Positions 36,077 to 45,280 of a DNA stretch of 64,000 nt are shown piece after piece. Positions within the stretch are counted from its first letter, which is position 1. The number at the start of each line of letters is the position of its first letter. Both the position numbers and the translations under genes were made by a program. This DNA comes from Aureivirga sp. CE67 (GTDB taxonomy: Bacteria > Bacteroidota > Bacteroidia > Flavobacteriales > Flavobacteriaceae). The notes under the pieces are model-generated. The model had not been told where the DNA came from. It was given only the letters and a program-made list of their open reading frames with translations, and made no database searches. The stretch is from positions 62,001 to 126,000 of the forward strand of contig NZ_JADOTV010000013.1 in the NCBI RefSeq assembly GCF_015767245.1, written 5' to 3'.

Positions 36077-37615
36077 TTAGTCCACAATTTCAATATAATA
36101 ATCTATAATTTCATCGCAATCTTTGCAATCTCCATTCATTAATTTTTCTTTTATTTCAATTAATTTATAATAGGATTCTTCAACGTTTCCTTTAAAAAGC
36201 TCGTAAATCGAATTTTGAAATAACATCTTAAATTGATCCGTTTCATTTTTCACATAATTAAACCCTGAACTCAAATAGTACCTAGTCATTAAACCTGTTC
36301 CTTTCATGAAATTCAAATGTGCTTTTAATTGATAAATATCTGAAACCTGAACCATTTCGTTTTCAGCTAAATTCAAATATTTTTCAGCTTTTTCAAAGTC
36401 ATTATGTTCCATATAATACTTACTTAGTATTAAATTATCATCAGGAATATCGACAGCTTTTGAAGCAATATTATCTAGAATTAATTGTTCATATTTTTCA
36501 TTATTTGAAAAATAATACATGGACCTTAAAAATTCATAAACACTTTTTCTATTATAATTTACATTCTTTTTCTCTTTAGGGAAAACAGCAAAAGCTTTTT
36601 CTAAATTTAAAATTGTCTTTTCAGTATCACCTTTTAATAAATAGAGAATTCCTAAAGTTTTATGACCAATAAATAAATTCAACTTTTTAGCATTCATATT
36701 TTTTTTTGTCCATTTTATTATGTCATCTATTTCTTTTAGATCTTTTTTTGAAAAATTAATTTTAAGATCTTTCACATCTTTGATTTCGTCGAAATTATTT
36801 TCTAAAAGATATAATTTAAACATAAAATAATAAACGCTAGATAATTTTATAATTTTAGTTTTTAAGTCTTCATCTTTTATTTGATTTATATATTTATTGT
36901 TTTCTAAATAACTTAGAATATCTTTTTTTAAGAGAATTTCTTTTTCTGAAGTTTCATTACCTTTTCCTATTTCAAACTCTTTAAATAAATATAAATAGTT
37001 ATGCATAATAGTATAGGTTTCTTTATATTTTGGATTTGTATCTAAATATCTTGTTATATGTAAAAAAGCTTCATCAAGCTTGTTTTGATTCATCAAATAA
37101 AATGGATAAAAACTAGCTGATATCTCTTCAGTTGGATTAATTTTTAAAGCTTTTTCAAAATCTTCTCCAAAATTTGGTTGATTCAAATTGTATTTAATAA
37201 TTGCTCTATAACCATAAAAAGTTGCTGAGTCACCATCAAAAATTTTTATATCCATATTTTTCAAGGCTTCTTTATAATTATTTTCAGCAAGTAAATTTTG
37301 ATTATTTTGTGTATAGTAATATGCTAAATTGTATAAATGTATTGAATTTAAAGGATCTACTTTTAGAGAATCAATAACATCTTTAAGATATTCTGAATCA
37401 TATTTTGTAGGACTTTCTATTTCATCTAGAGTATTTTTTAAATCTATTGAGGAAAAATCATAACTCATATTAAAATTAATTTTAAATACTTCTTTTGAAA
37501 ACCCTAGAAATTCTTTTTTATCTTTTTCTGTCAATTCTCTTTTCAATTTATAAGTCTGAGAATAGCCAGATAATGTTGTTATAATAATTAATAATAAAGT
37601 AATTTTTCTCATCAT
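36077..37615 (-). CDS. Exported TPR protein, 512 residues
   Basis: The protein has a signal peptide (LLLIIITTLSGYSQ) and at least four TPR-like helical repeats, for example LAYYYTQNNQNLLAENNYKEALKNMDIKIFDG, IIKYNLNQPNFGEDFEKALKINP and LYLLKGDTEKTILNLEKAFAVFPK. The C-terminal CKDCDEIIDYYIEIVD has a CxxC-like pair. It is an exported or periplasmic protein-binding scaffold of unknown role. No close gene partner is in the unit. Confidence 0.8.
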   Translation of the reverse strand: MMRKITLLLIIITTLSGYSQTYKLKRELTEKDKKEFLGFSKEVFKINFNMSYDFSSIDLKNTLDEIESPTKYDSEYLKDVIDSLKVDPLNSIHLYNLAYYYTQNNQNLLAENNYKEALKNMDIKIFDGDSATFYGYRAIIKYNLNQPNFGEDFEKALKINPTEEISASFYPFYLMNQNKLDEAFLHITRYLDTNPKYKETYTIMHNYLYLFKEFEIGKGNETSEKEILLKKDILSYLENNKYINQIKDEDLKTKIIKLSSVYYFMFKLYLLENNFDEIKDVKDLKINFSKKDLKEIDDIIKWTKKNMNAKKLNLFIGHKTLGILYLLKGDTEKTILNLEKAFAVFPKEKKNVNYNRKSVYEFLRSMYYFSNNEKYEQLILDNIASKAVDIPDDNLILSKYYMEHNDFEKAEKYLNLAENEMVQVSDIYQLKAHLNFMKGTGLMTRYYLSSGFNYVKNETDQFKMLFQNSIYELFKGNVEESYYKLIEIKEKLMNGDCKDCDEIIDYYIEIVD

Positions 37616-37881
37616 TTATATAATTTTTATTTTCATATTGAAAAATTTTAAAAAATAATTCAGCTAAAACCTTACCAATTTTATAAAAATTTATTTTTTT
37701 TAGAATATTTTTTCAAAATCATTTAATTATAACTATTCAATCTTACTTTAAACAAAGTAATTTTAAGTCTAAAATGATCAAAATTTAATTTACCTCTTTA
37801 TTCTAAATATTTATTAAAACTAAATATAAAAATTAATAATCTATCAAAATCTCCGTAACTTTAAGATAAAACGGACTAACC

Positions 37882-38646
37882 ATGAAACGATTAATACTTC
37901 TTATTTTGATTGTTATTGCTGGAGTAGCTATTTATTTAAGTAAAATAAGTGCAAAAGCTCCTGTCTATGATTTGGTGTTAAGAGATGGTGATATTTTACT
38001 GGATGGTTCAAAAGCGCTTCAAAAAGTAAATATTGGAATTAATGATGATACTATTGCGGCTATTTCAAAATATAAACTTTACGGTAGACAAATAATTAAT
38101 GCCAAGAATCATACTATAATTCCTGGTTTTATTCATATTGAAGAAGATAAATATGATCCTTCTATGCATGAAACTTATATTGAAAACGGAATAACATCTG
38201 TACTTTACTTAGAACCTGAACCAAAAAAAATATCTCATTACCAACAACAACCTGATTTAAATTTTGGTTTTATAAATCCATCATTGATTAAAGATGCAAA
38301 TTATGCTGATTTATCTAAAAGAATTAATAATCATAAGTTTTGTAAAAATTCAGATATTATTTATACCACTGAAATGGAAAATAATAATTTCTTAAAAAAT
38401 GTAAAGAAATTGAATAATCAAAAGAAATTATCTTGGCATGACATCTCTATGAGATGTAGTAAAAACATTGCTGAACTAACCAAAAACAACACACCTTTTA
38501 TGAAAAAACGTGGAACCCTAAAAATCGGAAATAAAGCAGACATTTTAGTAATTCCGAGCTGTTGTCAAAAGACAAAAAATCCTGTACAACTAGTATTCAT
38601 TAATGGAGATTTAATTTCAAAAATACATGTTGCCAAAAATCCATAA
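37882..38646 (+). CDS. Membrane-anchored amidohydrolase-like protein with the catalytic core deleted
   Basis: The 254-residue protein has one transmembrane segment (residues 3-20) and a first composite domain (YDLVLRDGDILLDGSK...IINAKNHTIIPGF) like D-aminoacylases and other amidohydrolases. At the place of the HxH metal motif it reads GFIHIEED (residues 82-89). Then come only about 120 residues where a ~300-residue TIM barrel is expected, followed by the closing segment KKRGTLKIGNKADILVIP (208-225) and VFINGDLISK, the small C-terminal composite domain. So the ends of the fold are kept but the metal site and most of the barrel are lost. It may be a binding protein or a decaying gene. Confidence 0.75.
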   Translation: MKRLILLILIVIAGVAIYLSKISAKAPVYDLVLRDGDILLDGSKALQKVNIGINDDTIAAISKYKLYGRQIINAKNHTIIPGFIHIEEDKYDPSMHETYIENGITSVLYLEPEPKKISHYQQQPDLNFGFINPSLIKDANYADLSKRINNHKFCKNSDIIYTTEMENNNFLKNVKKLNNQKKLSWHDISMRCSKNIAELTKNNTPFMKKRGTLKIGNKADILVIPSCCQKTKNPVQLVFINGDLISKIHVAKNP

Positions 38647-38647
38647 A

Positions 38648-38674
38648 AAAAGCTGAATTTAAAATTCAGCTTTT
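38648..38674. terminator. Bidirectional terminator
   Basis: Stem AAAAGCTGAATTT / AAATTCAGCTTTT with a one-base loop, between the convergent genes 37882-38646 and 38681-39031. Confidence 0.85.
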
Positions 38675-38680
38675 CTATTT

Positions 38681-39031
38681 TTACCATTCTCTGTTTGCAA
38701 ATAATATTTCAATATCTACTTCTCTGTAATCATAAATCCTAGAAATATATTCAAAATCTTCAAAAATCGCTTTTTTAGCTACGCTTTCAATTTCACAATC
38801 ATTTCTAAAAAATTCTTCTTGAAGCATATTTATTTCTTCCGTCAACTCCTCTCCTAGCTTGTAGTATTGTTCTAAACTTTTGTTTTCCATTTCTTCTACC
38901 TCCACACAAAAATCTAACATTAAATTTCTAAGCTTATCAACTAGTGGAATTGGGAAGTAGGAATCTTTATACATTTTTCTTAGAAATTCATATTCTAATA
39001 TTTTTTCTTTTTGTAGGGTTATTATTGTCAT
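38681..39031 (-). CDS. Hypothetical protein, 116 residues
   Basis: The protein is soluble, acidic and mostly helical (LRNLMLDFCVEVEEMENKSLEQYYKLGEELTEEINMLQEEFF), and no signal peptide or known motif is visible. It may be an orphan or a small immunity-type protein, but nothing in the neighbourhood supports a role. Another small protein gene on the same strand lies 113 bases upstream. Confidence 0.6.
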   Translation of the reverse strand: MTIITLQKEKILEYEFLRKMYKDSYFPIPLVDKLRNLMLDFCVEVEEMENKSLEQYYKLGEELTEEINMLQEEFFRNDCEIESVAKKAIFEDFEYISRIYDYREVDIEILFANREW

Positions 39032-39144
39032 ATTCTAACATCTTTAGCAATTATTAGTTAACGAATATAATGTTTTAACAATAATTTTCCTAATAAATAG
39101 ACTCTACAGGCTACTAATTTACATTTACTTAATATTTGATTTTT

Positions 39145-39540
39145 TTAGTGAGTAAAACGTAAGCTATTTAAAATATTTATACCATTTTGCTTATTTCCAT
39201 CATAACAGTATAAATCGATTTCATAGGTCATCTTATTTTTTTCATCTACAATTAAAGCAATAAAAACAATAGATCTATCATCATCTTCTTCATATGTTAT
39301 TATATAATAAGCTTTTTCAAAATTTGTCAAAAAAGCGCCATTTTCAATTTTAGTAAATGTCATATCTTTTGCAATTTGTTTTGTAGCACTAACTATAGAC
39401 TTCTTAAAATCAACATCTTGATCATCATACGGAACTTTTTCTAAACCAATCGCATAATTTTCACTTTCGTATTCTACAAAATAATCTTCCATTATTTCCA
39501 CATAATCATATTTTTCAGGAAATTCAAATTTCATTTTCAT
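39145..39540 (-). CDS. Hypothetical protein, 131 residues
   Basis: The sequence predicts a compact alpha/beta protein with a strand-rich end (YYIITYEEDDDRSIVFIALIVDEKNKMTYEIDLYCYDGNK) and no signal peptide. It may resemble PsbP/DUF1795-like sequences by pattern only. On the plus strand at 39561-39650 there is a short open end (ends DLVNVILEIN) that could be a remnant of a further gene, with low confidence. Confidence 0.6.
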   Translation of the reverse strand: MKMKFEFPEKYDYVEIMEDYFVEYESENYAIGLEKVPYDDQDVDFKKSIVSATKQIAKDMTFTKIENGAFLTNFEKAYYIITYEEDDDRSIVFIALIVDEKNKMTYEIDLYCYDGNKQNGINILNSLRFTH

Positions 39541-39644
39541 TAAATAAATATTTAATTTTATTGAAGAATGATTCTGAAGAATTTAAAGATAAAATTCAAA
39601 GGATTCATAATGATATTGATTTAGTTAATGTTATTTTGGAAATA

Positions 39645-39677
39645 AATTAAAAAAAGGAAGCCAATCAGCTTCCTTTT
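39645..39677 (-). terminator. Intrinsic terminator of the BatA-like/dihydroorotase-like unit
   Basis: Stem AAAAGGAAGC (39652-39661) / GCTTCCTTTT (39668-39677), followed on the minus strand by a T-run. Confidence 0.85.
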
Positions 39678-39701
39678 AAAAATATTATAATAATTTCAAA
39701 A

Positions 39702-40955
39702 TTAATTCAAACTAACAACATCTGAAATAATACCAAAAACTTTACCTTTTAATTCTTCTCCTAAGAAAATGGCATTTTTAGACATCGAAGAAATATGTTT
39801 TTCTTCAAAAGTATACGTTTCTTCAGAAGAGAAAAGTGTCAATTCAGCATTTGCTCCTTCTTGAATTGTAGCAGTTTCTAATCCAAAACGTTTTCTTGGG
39901 TTTTCAGAAATACATTTCACAATAGTTTCTGTATCTAAAACTTTATTTAAAGCTCCAAATAAAGATTCCATTCCAATAGTTCCGTCCATTGCATTGCTGA
40001 ATTCTAATACTTTATTTTCAACATCCAAAGGATTATGATCTGAAGTAATAATATCAATTGTTCCATCTTTTACTCCTTCCAATAAAGCTGCTGTATCTTC
40101 ATTCGTTCTCAATGGTGGATTCACTTTTGAATTCGCATCAAAATCGAATAATTTAGCATCTGTAAGCAATAAATGATGTGGTGTCACACTACAAGTTACA
40201 TCCAATCCTTTTTGTTTTGCTTCACGAATCAAAGCAACTGATTTTTTCGTAGAAATCGTCGGAATGTGTAATTTCCCTCCAGTATATTCTAATAAAAATA
40301 AATCTCTTGCAACTTGTAATTCCTCAGCCAAAGCAGGAATTCCCTTCATTCCCAATTTTGTACTGTTGATTCCCTCGTTTGCAAATCCTTCTGCTGCAAT
40401 TGCTTTATTTTTTGGAAAACTTAAAACTAATCCATCAAAATTTTGTGTGTAAAGCAATGCAATTTTCATTAATAGCTCATTTGTAATTGACTTCGCATAA
40501 TCGTAAAAAGCAATTGCTCCTGCTTGTTGCATATCAAACATTTCTGCAATTTCTTTTCCTTCGCTATGTTTTGTCATACTTCCAATCGGAAATAATTTTG
40601 TAGCAAATCCTAAAGCTTTATTTTTCAAATAATGAACTTGCGCTTTATTATCTGTTACAGGATTTGTGTTTGCATTCAAAGCAATCGAAGTAAATCCACT
40701 TTTCGCTGCAACTTCCAATCCATTTGCTATCGTTTCTCTTTCTTCAAAACCTGGTTCTCCAAGACTTACACTTGTGTCAAACCAACCTGTTGAAACTAGT
40801 AAATTCTCATAATTTACTTCTTCAAAATCTCCTGTGTTTTCAATAGTAGAATCGATTTTTGAAATCTTTCCATCAATCACTAAAATATCTTTTGTTTGCT
40901 GATAAAAAGGACTTGTAGCATCAATAATTGTTGCAGATTTGATTAAAACTTTCAT
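39702..40955 (-). CDS. Dihydroorotase-like protein lacking metal ligands (pseudo-dihydroorotase)
   Basis: The 417-residue protein has the overall type I dihydroorotase/amidohydrolase layout. The metal-binding HxH-LREPG stretch reads DTSVSLGEPG (residues 60-69): both His are replaced by Ser (62, 64) and the Arg by Gly (66). Other ligand sites are also changed: the HxED region is LVLSFPKNKAI, and the H-V-S-T region is LHIPTISTKKS. VTPHHLLLTD and ITSDHNPLD remain. It is therefore unlikely to be a working dihydroorotase and may be a structural partner, as the pseudo-dihydroorotase (PyrX type) is for aspartate transcarbamoylase in some bacteria. It overlaps the BatA-like gene by 4 bases. Confidence 0.85.
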   Translation of the reverse strand: MKVLIKSATIIDATSPFYQQTKDILVIDGKISKIDSTIENTGDFEEVNYENLLVSTGWFDTSVSLGEPGFEERETIANGLEVAAKSGFTSIALNANTNPVTDNKAQVHYLKNKALGFATKLFPIGSMTKHSEGKEIAEMFDMQQAGAIAFYDYAKSITNELLMKIALLYTQNFDGLVLSFPKNKAIAAEGFANEGINSTKLGMKGIPALAEELQVARDLFLLEYTGGKLHIPTISTKKSVALIREAKQKGLDVTCSVTPHHLLLTDAKLFDFDANSKVNPPLRTNEDTAALLEGVKDGTIDIITSDHNPLDVENKVLEFSNAMDGTIGMESLFGALNKVLDTETIVKCISENPRKRFGLETATIQEGANAELTLFSSEETYTFEEKHISSMSKNAIFLGEELKGKVFGIISDVVSLN

Positions 40956-42886
40956 GTTTTAAAATATTTTAAAATCAGTATTTCTAAAAGAATAAAGATA
41001 AAAGCAGCAACCAAAAGCCATTTGAAAATCCAATTTTCTTGCGCATCCGATTTTAGGCTAATCACTGCATTCTCTATAGAATCATAGAAAACTGCATTTT
41101 TTTTGTTATTTATAGTTGTGTTAATGTCGTCATAAGTCAAATCACTTTCTGCATTATCGTAGTTAAATGCAAGTGTATTCAGCTTTTCTTCTCCTTTTAA
41201 AACTGGATAAAAACCAGCATTATTAGGATTTTCGCTAAACTGAATTTTTACTTTTGAAGCAAAAGTTTGTTGTTGTGGAATAAATTCTGAGTTATCATTT
41301 TTAATTTTCAACAACTCATTTTTTCCAATTTTAGTTTTAATATCTACTTCATTATTTTCTCTAATCGTATAAGCCAAAGACGGAACTTTTAAGCTTTGCA
41401 TTGCAATATTGTAAAACAATGGAACAATAATCGCTGATTGTGTAAAATTGGAATTTTCCTTGGAAATTGGCGAAGTAAACCAAAAAGTATTTCCTTGGTT
41501 TTGTTTCTTTTCTAAAACGAAAGCAGAATTATCTTCATTCGAAAGAATTTTTGATAATCCAACACCATTTATATTATATTGTTTTTTAGAAAAAGGATAT
41601 TCAAAATTTGAAATTCTTCCTTCAAAAACTCCCTTAAAAATTGGATGTTCAAAGTGAATTTTTGTAAGTTTTAATTCTTGTTCTTTTTCATTTTCTAAAG
41701 TTCCTAAATCTAAATTTTCTACTATTTTTTTATTTGTTGTAAAACTTTCACTTGAAGGAATCACAACTAAAGTCCCTCCTTGTTTTTTAAAGTCTTTTAA
41801 AGCATTGATTAATGAATTTTGAATTGTGTCTAATTCATTTAAAACAATCATATTTTGATTTAAAATTGTTCCTAAATCAAAAAAGTTTTTTTCTTTATTT
41901 TCAAACTGAAATTCTGAAGAAGCAAATAAATCGTTTAAGTATTTTTCTTGTTTTCCAATAGAAAGCAGATTGATTTTTTCTGGAGACTGAATACTGAAAT
42001 AATATGTATTATCAAAAGGAACATCTTCGTACTGAATTTTCACAATTCCTTCTATTTCTTCTTCTTTTGGAATTGTAAACTCAATAATTTGTTCTTTTTT
42101 CTCCGAAAAATCTGTAGCATTTTTTCCTAACAATTTTTCTTTATTATAAAGTGCAACAGAAACCGGATTAGAAACTAACTCAGAACTTTTTACTTTTACG
42201 TTTATCTGATAATTTAAAGCTGATTTTTCTGCTAAATAAACACTATCAATAGAAATATTTACATTTTGCACAGGTTTCAATTGCACAAAACTTGTATAAA
42301 AAGTAGAATCCACTTCTGCATTTTCAGCATTCATATTTTTCTGAAAATCGGAAATAAGAATTAAATTTTTCTGTGTGTTTGGTTTCTTTTTGAAGATAGA
42401 ATTCACTTTTAATAAAACGGTTTCTAGATTTCCTTTGTCTGAAGAATAATCAATTTCAAGTAGCGCATCTTTTGGGTTTTCATAAACATCATTATTGGTA
42501 ATTAGCGTATAATTTCCATCAAATAAATTCTGTTCAGAAAGTGTTTTAATTCCAGATTTTAATAATTCACCATTCGTTCCTTTAGCTTTCATACTTAAGG
42601 AATTGTCTAGATAAACAATATTTTGAGACTCTTTTGTTTGCTCCTTATGCGAAAAAAATGGTTGGGCAAATGCCAAAATGATTGCAGTGAACAATAACAT
42701 TCTGGTACATAAAACCAACCATTTTTTAAGCTTTGAACTCTTTCGAGTTTGAAACTCTAATTGTTTTAAAAGTTGAACATTCGTAAAAGGAACTTTTACA
42801 AATCTTTGTAATTGAAATAAATGTACAATTACAGGTATTATTAATAAAAATAGTGCGTATAGAATTTCTGGATGCTTAAACTGCAT
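40952..42886 (-). CDS. BatA/VWA-like membrane protein
   Basis: The 644-residue protein starts with two membrane segments in the conserved BatA-type N-terminus (MQFKHPEILYALFLLIIPVIVHLFQLQRF; later KWLVLCTRMLLFTAIILAFAQPFF), has a VWA-like segment with a DxSxS-type metal site (NIVYLDNSLSM) and ends with a transmembrane helix (WLLVAAFIFILLEILIL). The long periplasmic part has many strand-rich repeats. Relatives in Bacteroidetes act with aerotolerance or cell-envelope operons; here it is joined with the pseudo-dihydroorotase by a 4-base overlap. I am unsure of its exact role. Confidence 0.82.
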   Translation of the reverse strand: MQFKHPEILYALFLLIIPVIVHLFQLQRFVKVPFTNVQLLKQLEFQTRKSSKLKKWLVLCTRMLLFTAIILAFAQPFFSHKEQTKESQNIVYLDNSLSMKAKGTNGELLKSGIKTLSEQNLFDGNYTLITNNDVYENPKDALLEIDYSSDKGNLETVLLKVNSIFKKKPNTQKNLILISDFQKNMNAENAEVDSTFYTSFVQLKPVQNVNISIDSVYLAEKSALNYQINVKVKSSELVSNPVSVALYNKEKLLGKNATDFSEKKEQIIEFTIPKEEEIEGIVKIQYEDVPFDNTYYFSIQSPEKINLLSIGKQEKYLNDLFASSEFQFENKEKNFFDLGTILNQNMIVLNELDTIQNSLINALKDFKKQGGTLVVIPSSESFTTNKKIVENLDLGTLENEKEQELKLTKIHFEHPIFKGVFEGRISNFEYPFSKKQYNINGVGLSKILSNEDNSAFVLEKKQNQGNTFWFTSPISKENSNFTQSAIIVPLFYNIAMQSLKVPSLAYTIRENNEVDIKTKIGKNELLKIKNDNSEFIPQQQTFASKVKIQFSENPNNAGFYPVLKGEEKLNTLAFNYDNAESDLTYDDINTTINNKKNAVFYDSIENAVISLKSDAQENWIFKWLLVAAFIFILLEILILKYFKT

Positions 42887-42918
42887 TGTTTTTTAAGATT
42901 TGTCAAAGATAATAAAAA

Positions 42919-43668
42919 CTATAACAAAATTAAGCTAAAATAATTTTCAAAAATTCCTTTAATATATTTTTGCGCTACAGATTGACAAAATTTTGGAAAA
43001 TCTATAGTTGCAGAATGATTTGCTTCATCAGAAATCACTCTAATAATTGAGAATGGAATGTCGTACTCGTAGCAAACCTGTGCTACTGCTGCTCCTTCCA
43101 TTTCCACGCATTTTGCTCCTGGAAATTCAACTCTTAATTTTTTAATTTTGTTTAAATCCGACACAAATCGATCTCCACTCACGATATCTCCAACCACAAC
43201 TTTTGGTTTAGAAATATGGAACTCTTCCGCTTCATTTGCTGAAATATATTGATTAAAATCTGCTATAAACTCTTTTGAAGCATGAAGAAGTCTTTCTGTG
43301 TCTTTTGTTTGAAATGAACCTTTTCCTAATAACGGAATTTCATATTTCGGATATAAAGGATAAGCGTTCATATCGTGTTGCATCAAATTTCTTCCTACAA
43401 CGATATCTCCTATATTTAATTTAGAAGAAATTGCACCAGCCACTCCTGTAAAAATGATTTCATCTACATGATAATCATTGATTAACTGTGTAGTTGTAAC
43501 GGCCGAAGCAACTTTACCCCAACGAGAAAAAACAAGTACAACATCATTTCCGAAAAGCATTCCAGAATAATAAGTTCGCATTCCTTTTTCCTCACTTCGA
43601 GGATTTTCAAGATGATTAAGCAATGCTTGTATTTCCTCTTGCATTGCGCTAATGATTCCAATTTTCAT
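42919..43668 (-). CDS. mtnN: 5'-methylthioadenosine/S-adenosylhomocysteine nucleosidase
   Basis: The 249-residue protein has the family marks IGIISAMQEEIQALLNHL, FTGVAGAISSKLNIGDIVVG, VEMEGAAVAQVCYEYDIPF and IRVISDEANHSATIDF with the catalytic aspartate. It cleaves adenine from MTA and SAH in methionine salvage and methyl-cycle upkeep. It lies 12 bases after the ABC ATPase gene, so both may be on one transcript. Confidence 0.94.
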   Translation of the reverse strand: MKIGIISAMQEEIQALLNHLENPRSEEKGMRTYYSGMLFGNDVVLVFSRWGKVASAVTTTQLINDYHVDEIIFTGVAGAISSKLNIGDIVVGRNLMQHDMNAYPLYPKYEIPLLGKGSFQTKDTERLLHASKEFIADFNQYISANEAEEFHISKPKVVVGDIVSGDRFVSDLNKIKKLRVEFPGAKCVEMEGAAVAQVCYEYDIPFSIIRVISDEANHSATIDFPKFCQSVAQKYIKGIFENYFSLILL

Positions 43669-43680
43669 TTTGTATAGATA

Positions 43681-44346
43681 TTATTTAGAAGTTAATTTTC
43701 CGTCCTTCATTACTAAAACTCTATCGGCCATATCGGCAAGTTCCTCATTATGAGTAACAATCACAAAAGTGTGACCAAACTCGTCTCTTAATTGAAAAAA
43801 TAGTTCATGAAGATTCTTGGCAGAAGCACTATCCAAATTTCCACTTGGTTCATCCGCAAAAACTACAGATGGACTATTAATCAGAGCTCGAGCAACGGCA
43901 ACTCTTTGTTGTTCTCCTCCTGAAAGTGCATTTGGTTTGTGATCCATTCGATGTTCAAGACCTAAAAATTTCAGTAATTTTCTTCCATTTTCTTCGGCAT
44001 CTTTCTTCGTTCTCTTCTGAATATACGCTGGAATACAAACATTTTCTAATGCTGTAAACTCAGGTAATAACTGATGAAATTGAAAAATAAAACCTATGTG
44101 TGTATTTCTAAATTTTGAGATGGATTTATCTTGTTGTTCTAAGACATTTTGATTGTTTATTATTAATTCTTCGTGTTTTTTCTTCGCTGGTTTATCAAGA
44201 GTTCCTAAGATTTGCAATAGTGTAGTTTTACCAGAACCCGATGGCCCGACAATAGCAACTACCTCTTTTTCTTTAATATGTAAATCTATTCCTTTAAGCA
44301 CTTCCAGATCTCCGTAATACTTAAAAATATTCTTTGCTTTTATCAT
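43681..44346 (-). CDS. LolD-type ABC transporter ATP-binding protein
   Basis: The 221-residue ATPase has Walker [13 protein letters not shown], the Q-loop [18 protein letters not shown], the signature [15 protein letters not shown] and Walker [17 protein letters not shown]. The Q-loop and D-loop order fits the LolD/MacB branch. Its permease is not next to it, so it may pair with a LolC/E-type permease elsewhere. The neighbour downstream is mtnN. Confidence 0.9.
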   Translation of the reverse strand: MIKAKNIFKYYGDLEVLKGIDLHIKEKEVVAIVGPSGSGKTTLLQILGTLDKPAKKKHEELIINNQNVLEQQDKSISKFRNTHIGFIFQFHQLLPEFTALENVCIPAYIQKRTKKDAEENGRKLLKFLGLEHRMDHKPNALSGGEQQRVAVARALINSPSVVFADEPSGNLDSASAKNLHELFFQLRDEFGHTFVIVTHNEELADMADRVLVMKDGKLTSK

Positions 44347-44724
44347 ACTCTTAATTTACTTTTTATCTCAAAAAACATATTTCGAAATAAAAAGCTGGGA
44401 TTAATTTATTTTCTTATGTTTTGTTAATTTAAACTTAAGCATTGATTTTTAAAAATAAAACCAATGATTCAAAAAAATAACAACTCGTTAAACATATCTC
44501 ACTTAATATAAACTACTTAACTGGTATTAATATTGTGTAAAATTTTAACCTTTTATTTTTTCGCAACGTGAATTTAGTGAAATTAATTTAAACTAGGAAG
44601 AGAAAAATTGAATAAAAAATAACTTTTTTTTCACTTATTTTTTATGATAAATGTCAATTTTTTAAGAATTGTACAGGAAAAAAACCTGTACAATCCGCCT
44701 TAATATTTACTATTTTGAAAGTAA
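44347..44724. other. AT-rich intergenic region with one perfect hairpin
   Basis: The 378 bases have no convincing gene. Near the right end lies TTGTACAGG (44669-44677) / CCTGTACAA (44685-44693), a perfect 9-bp stem around seven A, 32 bases beyond the leftward thioesterase-like gene. It lacks a T-tail and so is a poor terminator; it may be an operator or an RNA element. Confidence 0.5.
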
Positions 44725-45072
44725 TTAAGCTAAATTCTCTTTATAATCATAAGAAAAAGTAGCCTTACTCAAAATAGTCGTATTATAATTATTCGCTTTA
44801 TAAACAATAATCGAAATGTTAATTGTAGAATCTTCTTGAAATTCGACTTCTCCCTTTAAGTGAATTGTATCTTGGAGATATGCAGCATGACGAATTTCTA
44901 AAGAAGTATTTTTTGCTAAAGTGGAAGTTTCATCCTGGTAAGGCAAGATCATTTTCTTCGCCAATTCTTCAATTTGAAGAAATAAGTAATATGGCTGAAG
45001 TTCTTTCTTTTTGTTAACGTATTTTCTTGTTATTCTGAACTGACTTTTTACTGTTTTATCTATATTTTTCAT
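44725..45072 (-). CDS. Hotdog-fold thioesterase-like protein
   Basis: The 115-residue protein has a hotdog-like order: a long helix (KKELQPYYLFLQIEELAKKMIL) and strands TSLEIRHAAYLQDTIHLKGEVEFQEDSTINISIIVYKANN, then TILSKATFSYDY. The acidic/Asp positions that would define the active site are not clear. It may act on acyl thioesters, or be a regulator. A 41-codon open frame precedes it at 12 bases on the same strand. Confidence 0.6.
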   Translation of the reverse strand: MKNIDKTVKSQFRITRKYVNKKKELQPYYLFLQIEELAKKMILPYQDETSTLAKNTSLEIRHAAYLQDTIHLKGEVEFQEDSTINISIIVYKANNYNTTILSKATFSYDYKENLA

Positions 45073-45084
45073 TTTCTTTCGTGT

Positions 45085-45210
45085 TTATGGTATTAATGGA
45101 ATTGGTGGACTGGACAAAGCGATTTGGTTTGAAATCATGTAATAATAATATCGTTTCATAAAATTAAATTGCTTCATCATCTTCATTGTTTTTGTGCTAA
45201 AATGTTTCAT
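45085..45210 (-). CDS. Small open frame, 41 codons (uncertain)
   Basis: The frame starts ATG 45210 and ends TAA 45085, with the peptide beginning MKHFSTKTMKMMKQFN and ending SSPPIPLIP. It has a YYYY run and several methionines. Its stop is 12 bases before the thioesterase-like gene, so it could be a small leader peptide or a short gene, and the terminator 26 bases upstream of its start separates it from mtaB. Coding is not supported by any family. Confidence 0.3.
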   Translation of the reverse strand: MKHFSTKTMKMMKQFNFMKRYYYYMISNQIALSSPPIPLIP

Positions 45211-45227
45211 AATATTTGAGTTTTAAG

Positions 45228-45260
45228 TAAAAAAAAAGTGCTTTTCTGAGAAAAGCACTT
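45228..45260 (-). terminator. Terminator hairpin on the leftward strand
   Basis: AAGTGCTTTTC / GAAAAGCACTT, loop TGA, followed on the minus strand by a run of nine T. It is more than 360 bases past the mtaB stop, so either mtaB has a long 3' tail or another small leftward transcript ends here. Confidence 0.75.
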
Positions 45261-45280
45261 CGGTTATATATTTGTTATTT

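Noticed and set aside
39561-39650. Short rightward open end (…DLVNVILEIN) before the terminator at 39652
   Set aside because: Only about 30 codons with no start; perhaps a remnant, but it overlaps the upstream region of a leftward gene and cannot be supported as a gene.
44669-44693. Perfect 9-bp hairpin as a terminator
   Set aside because: No T-run follows on either strand; listed only as a hairpin in the intergenic region.
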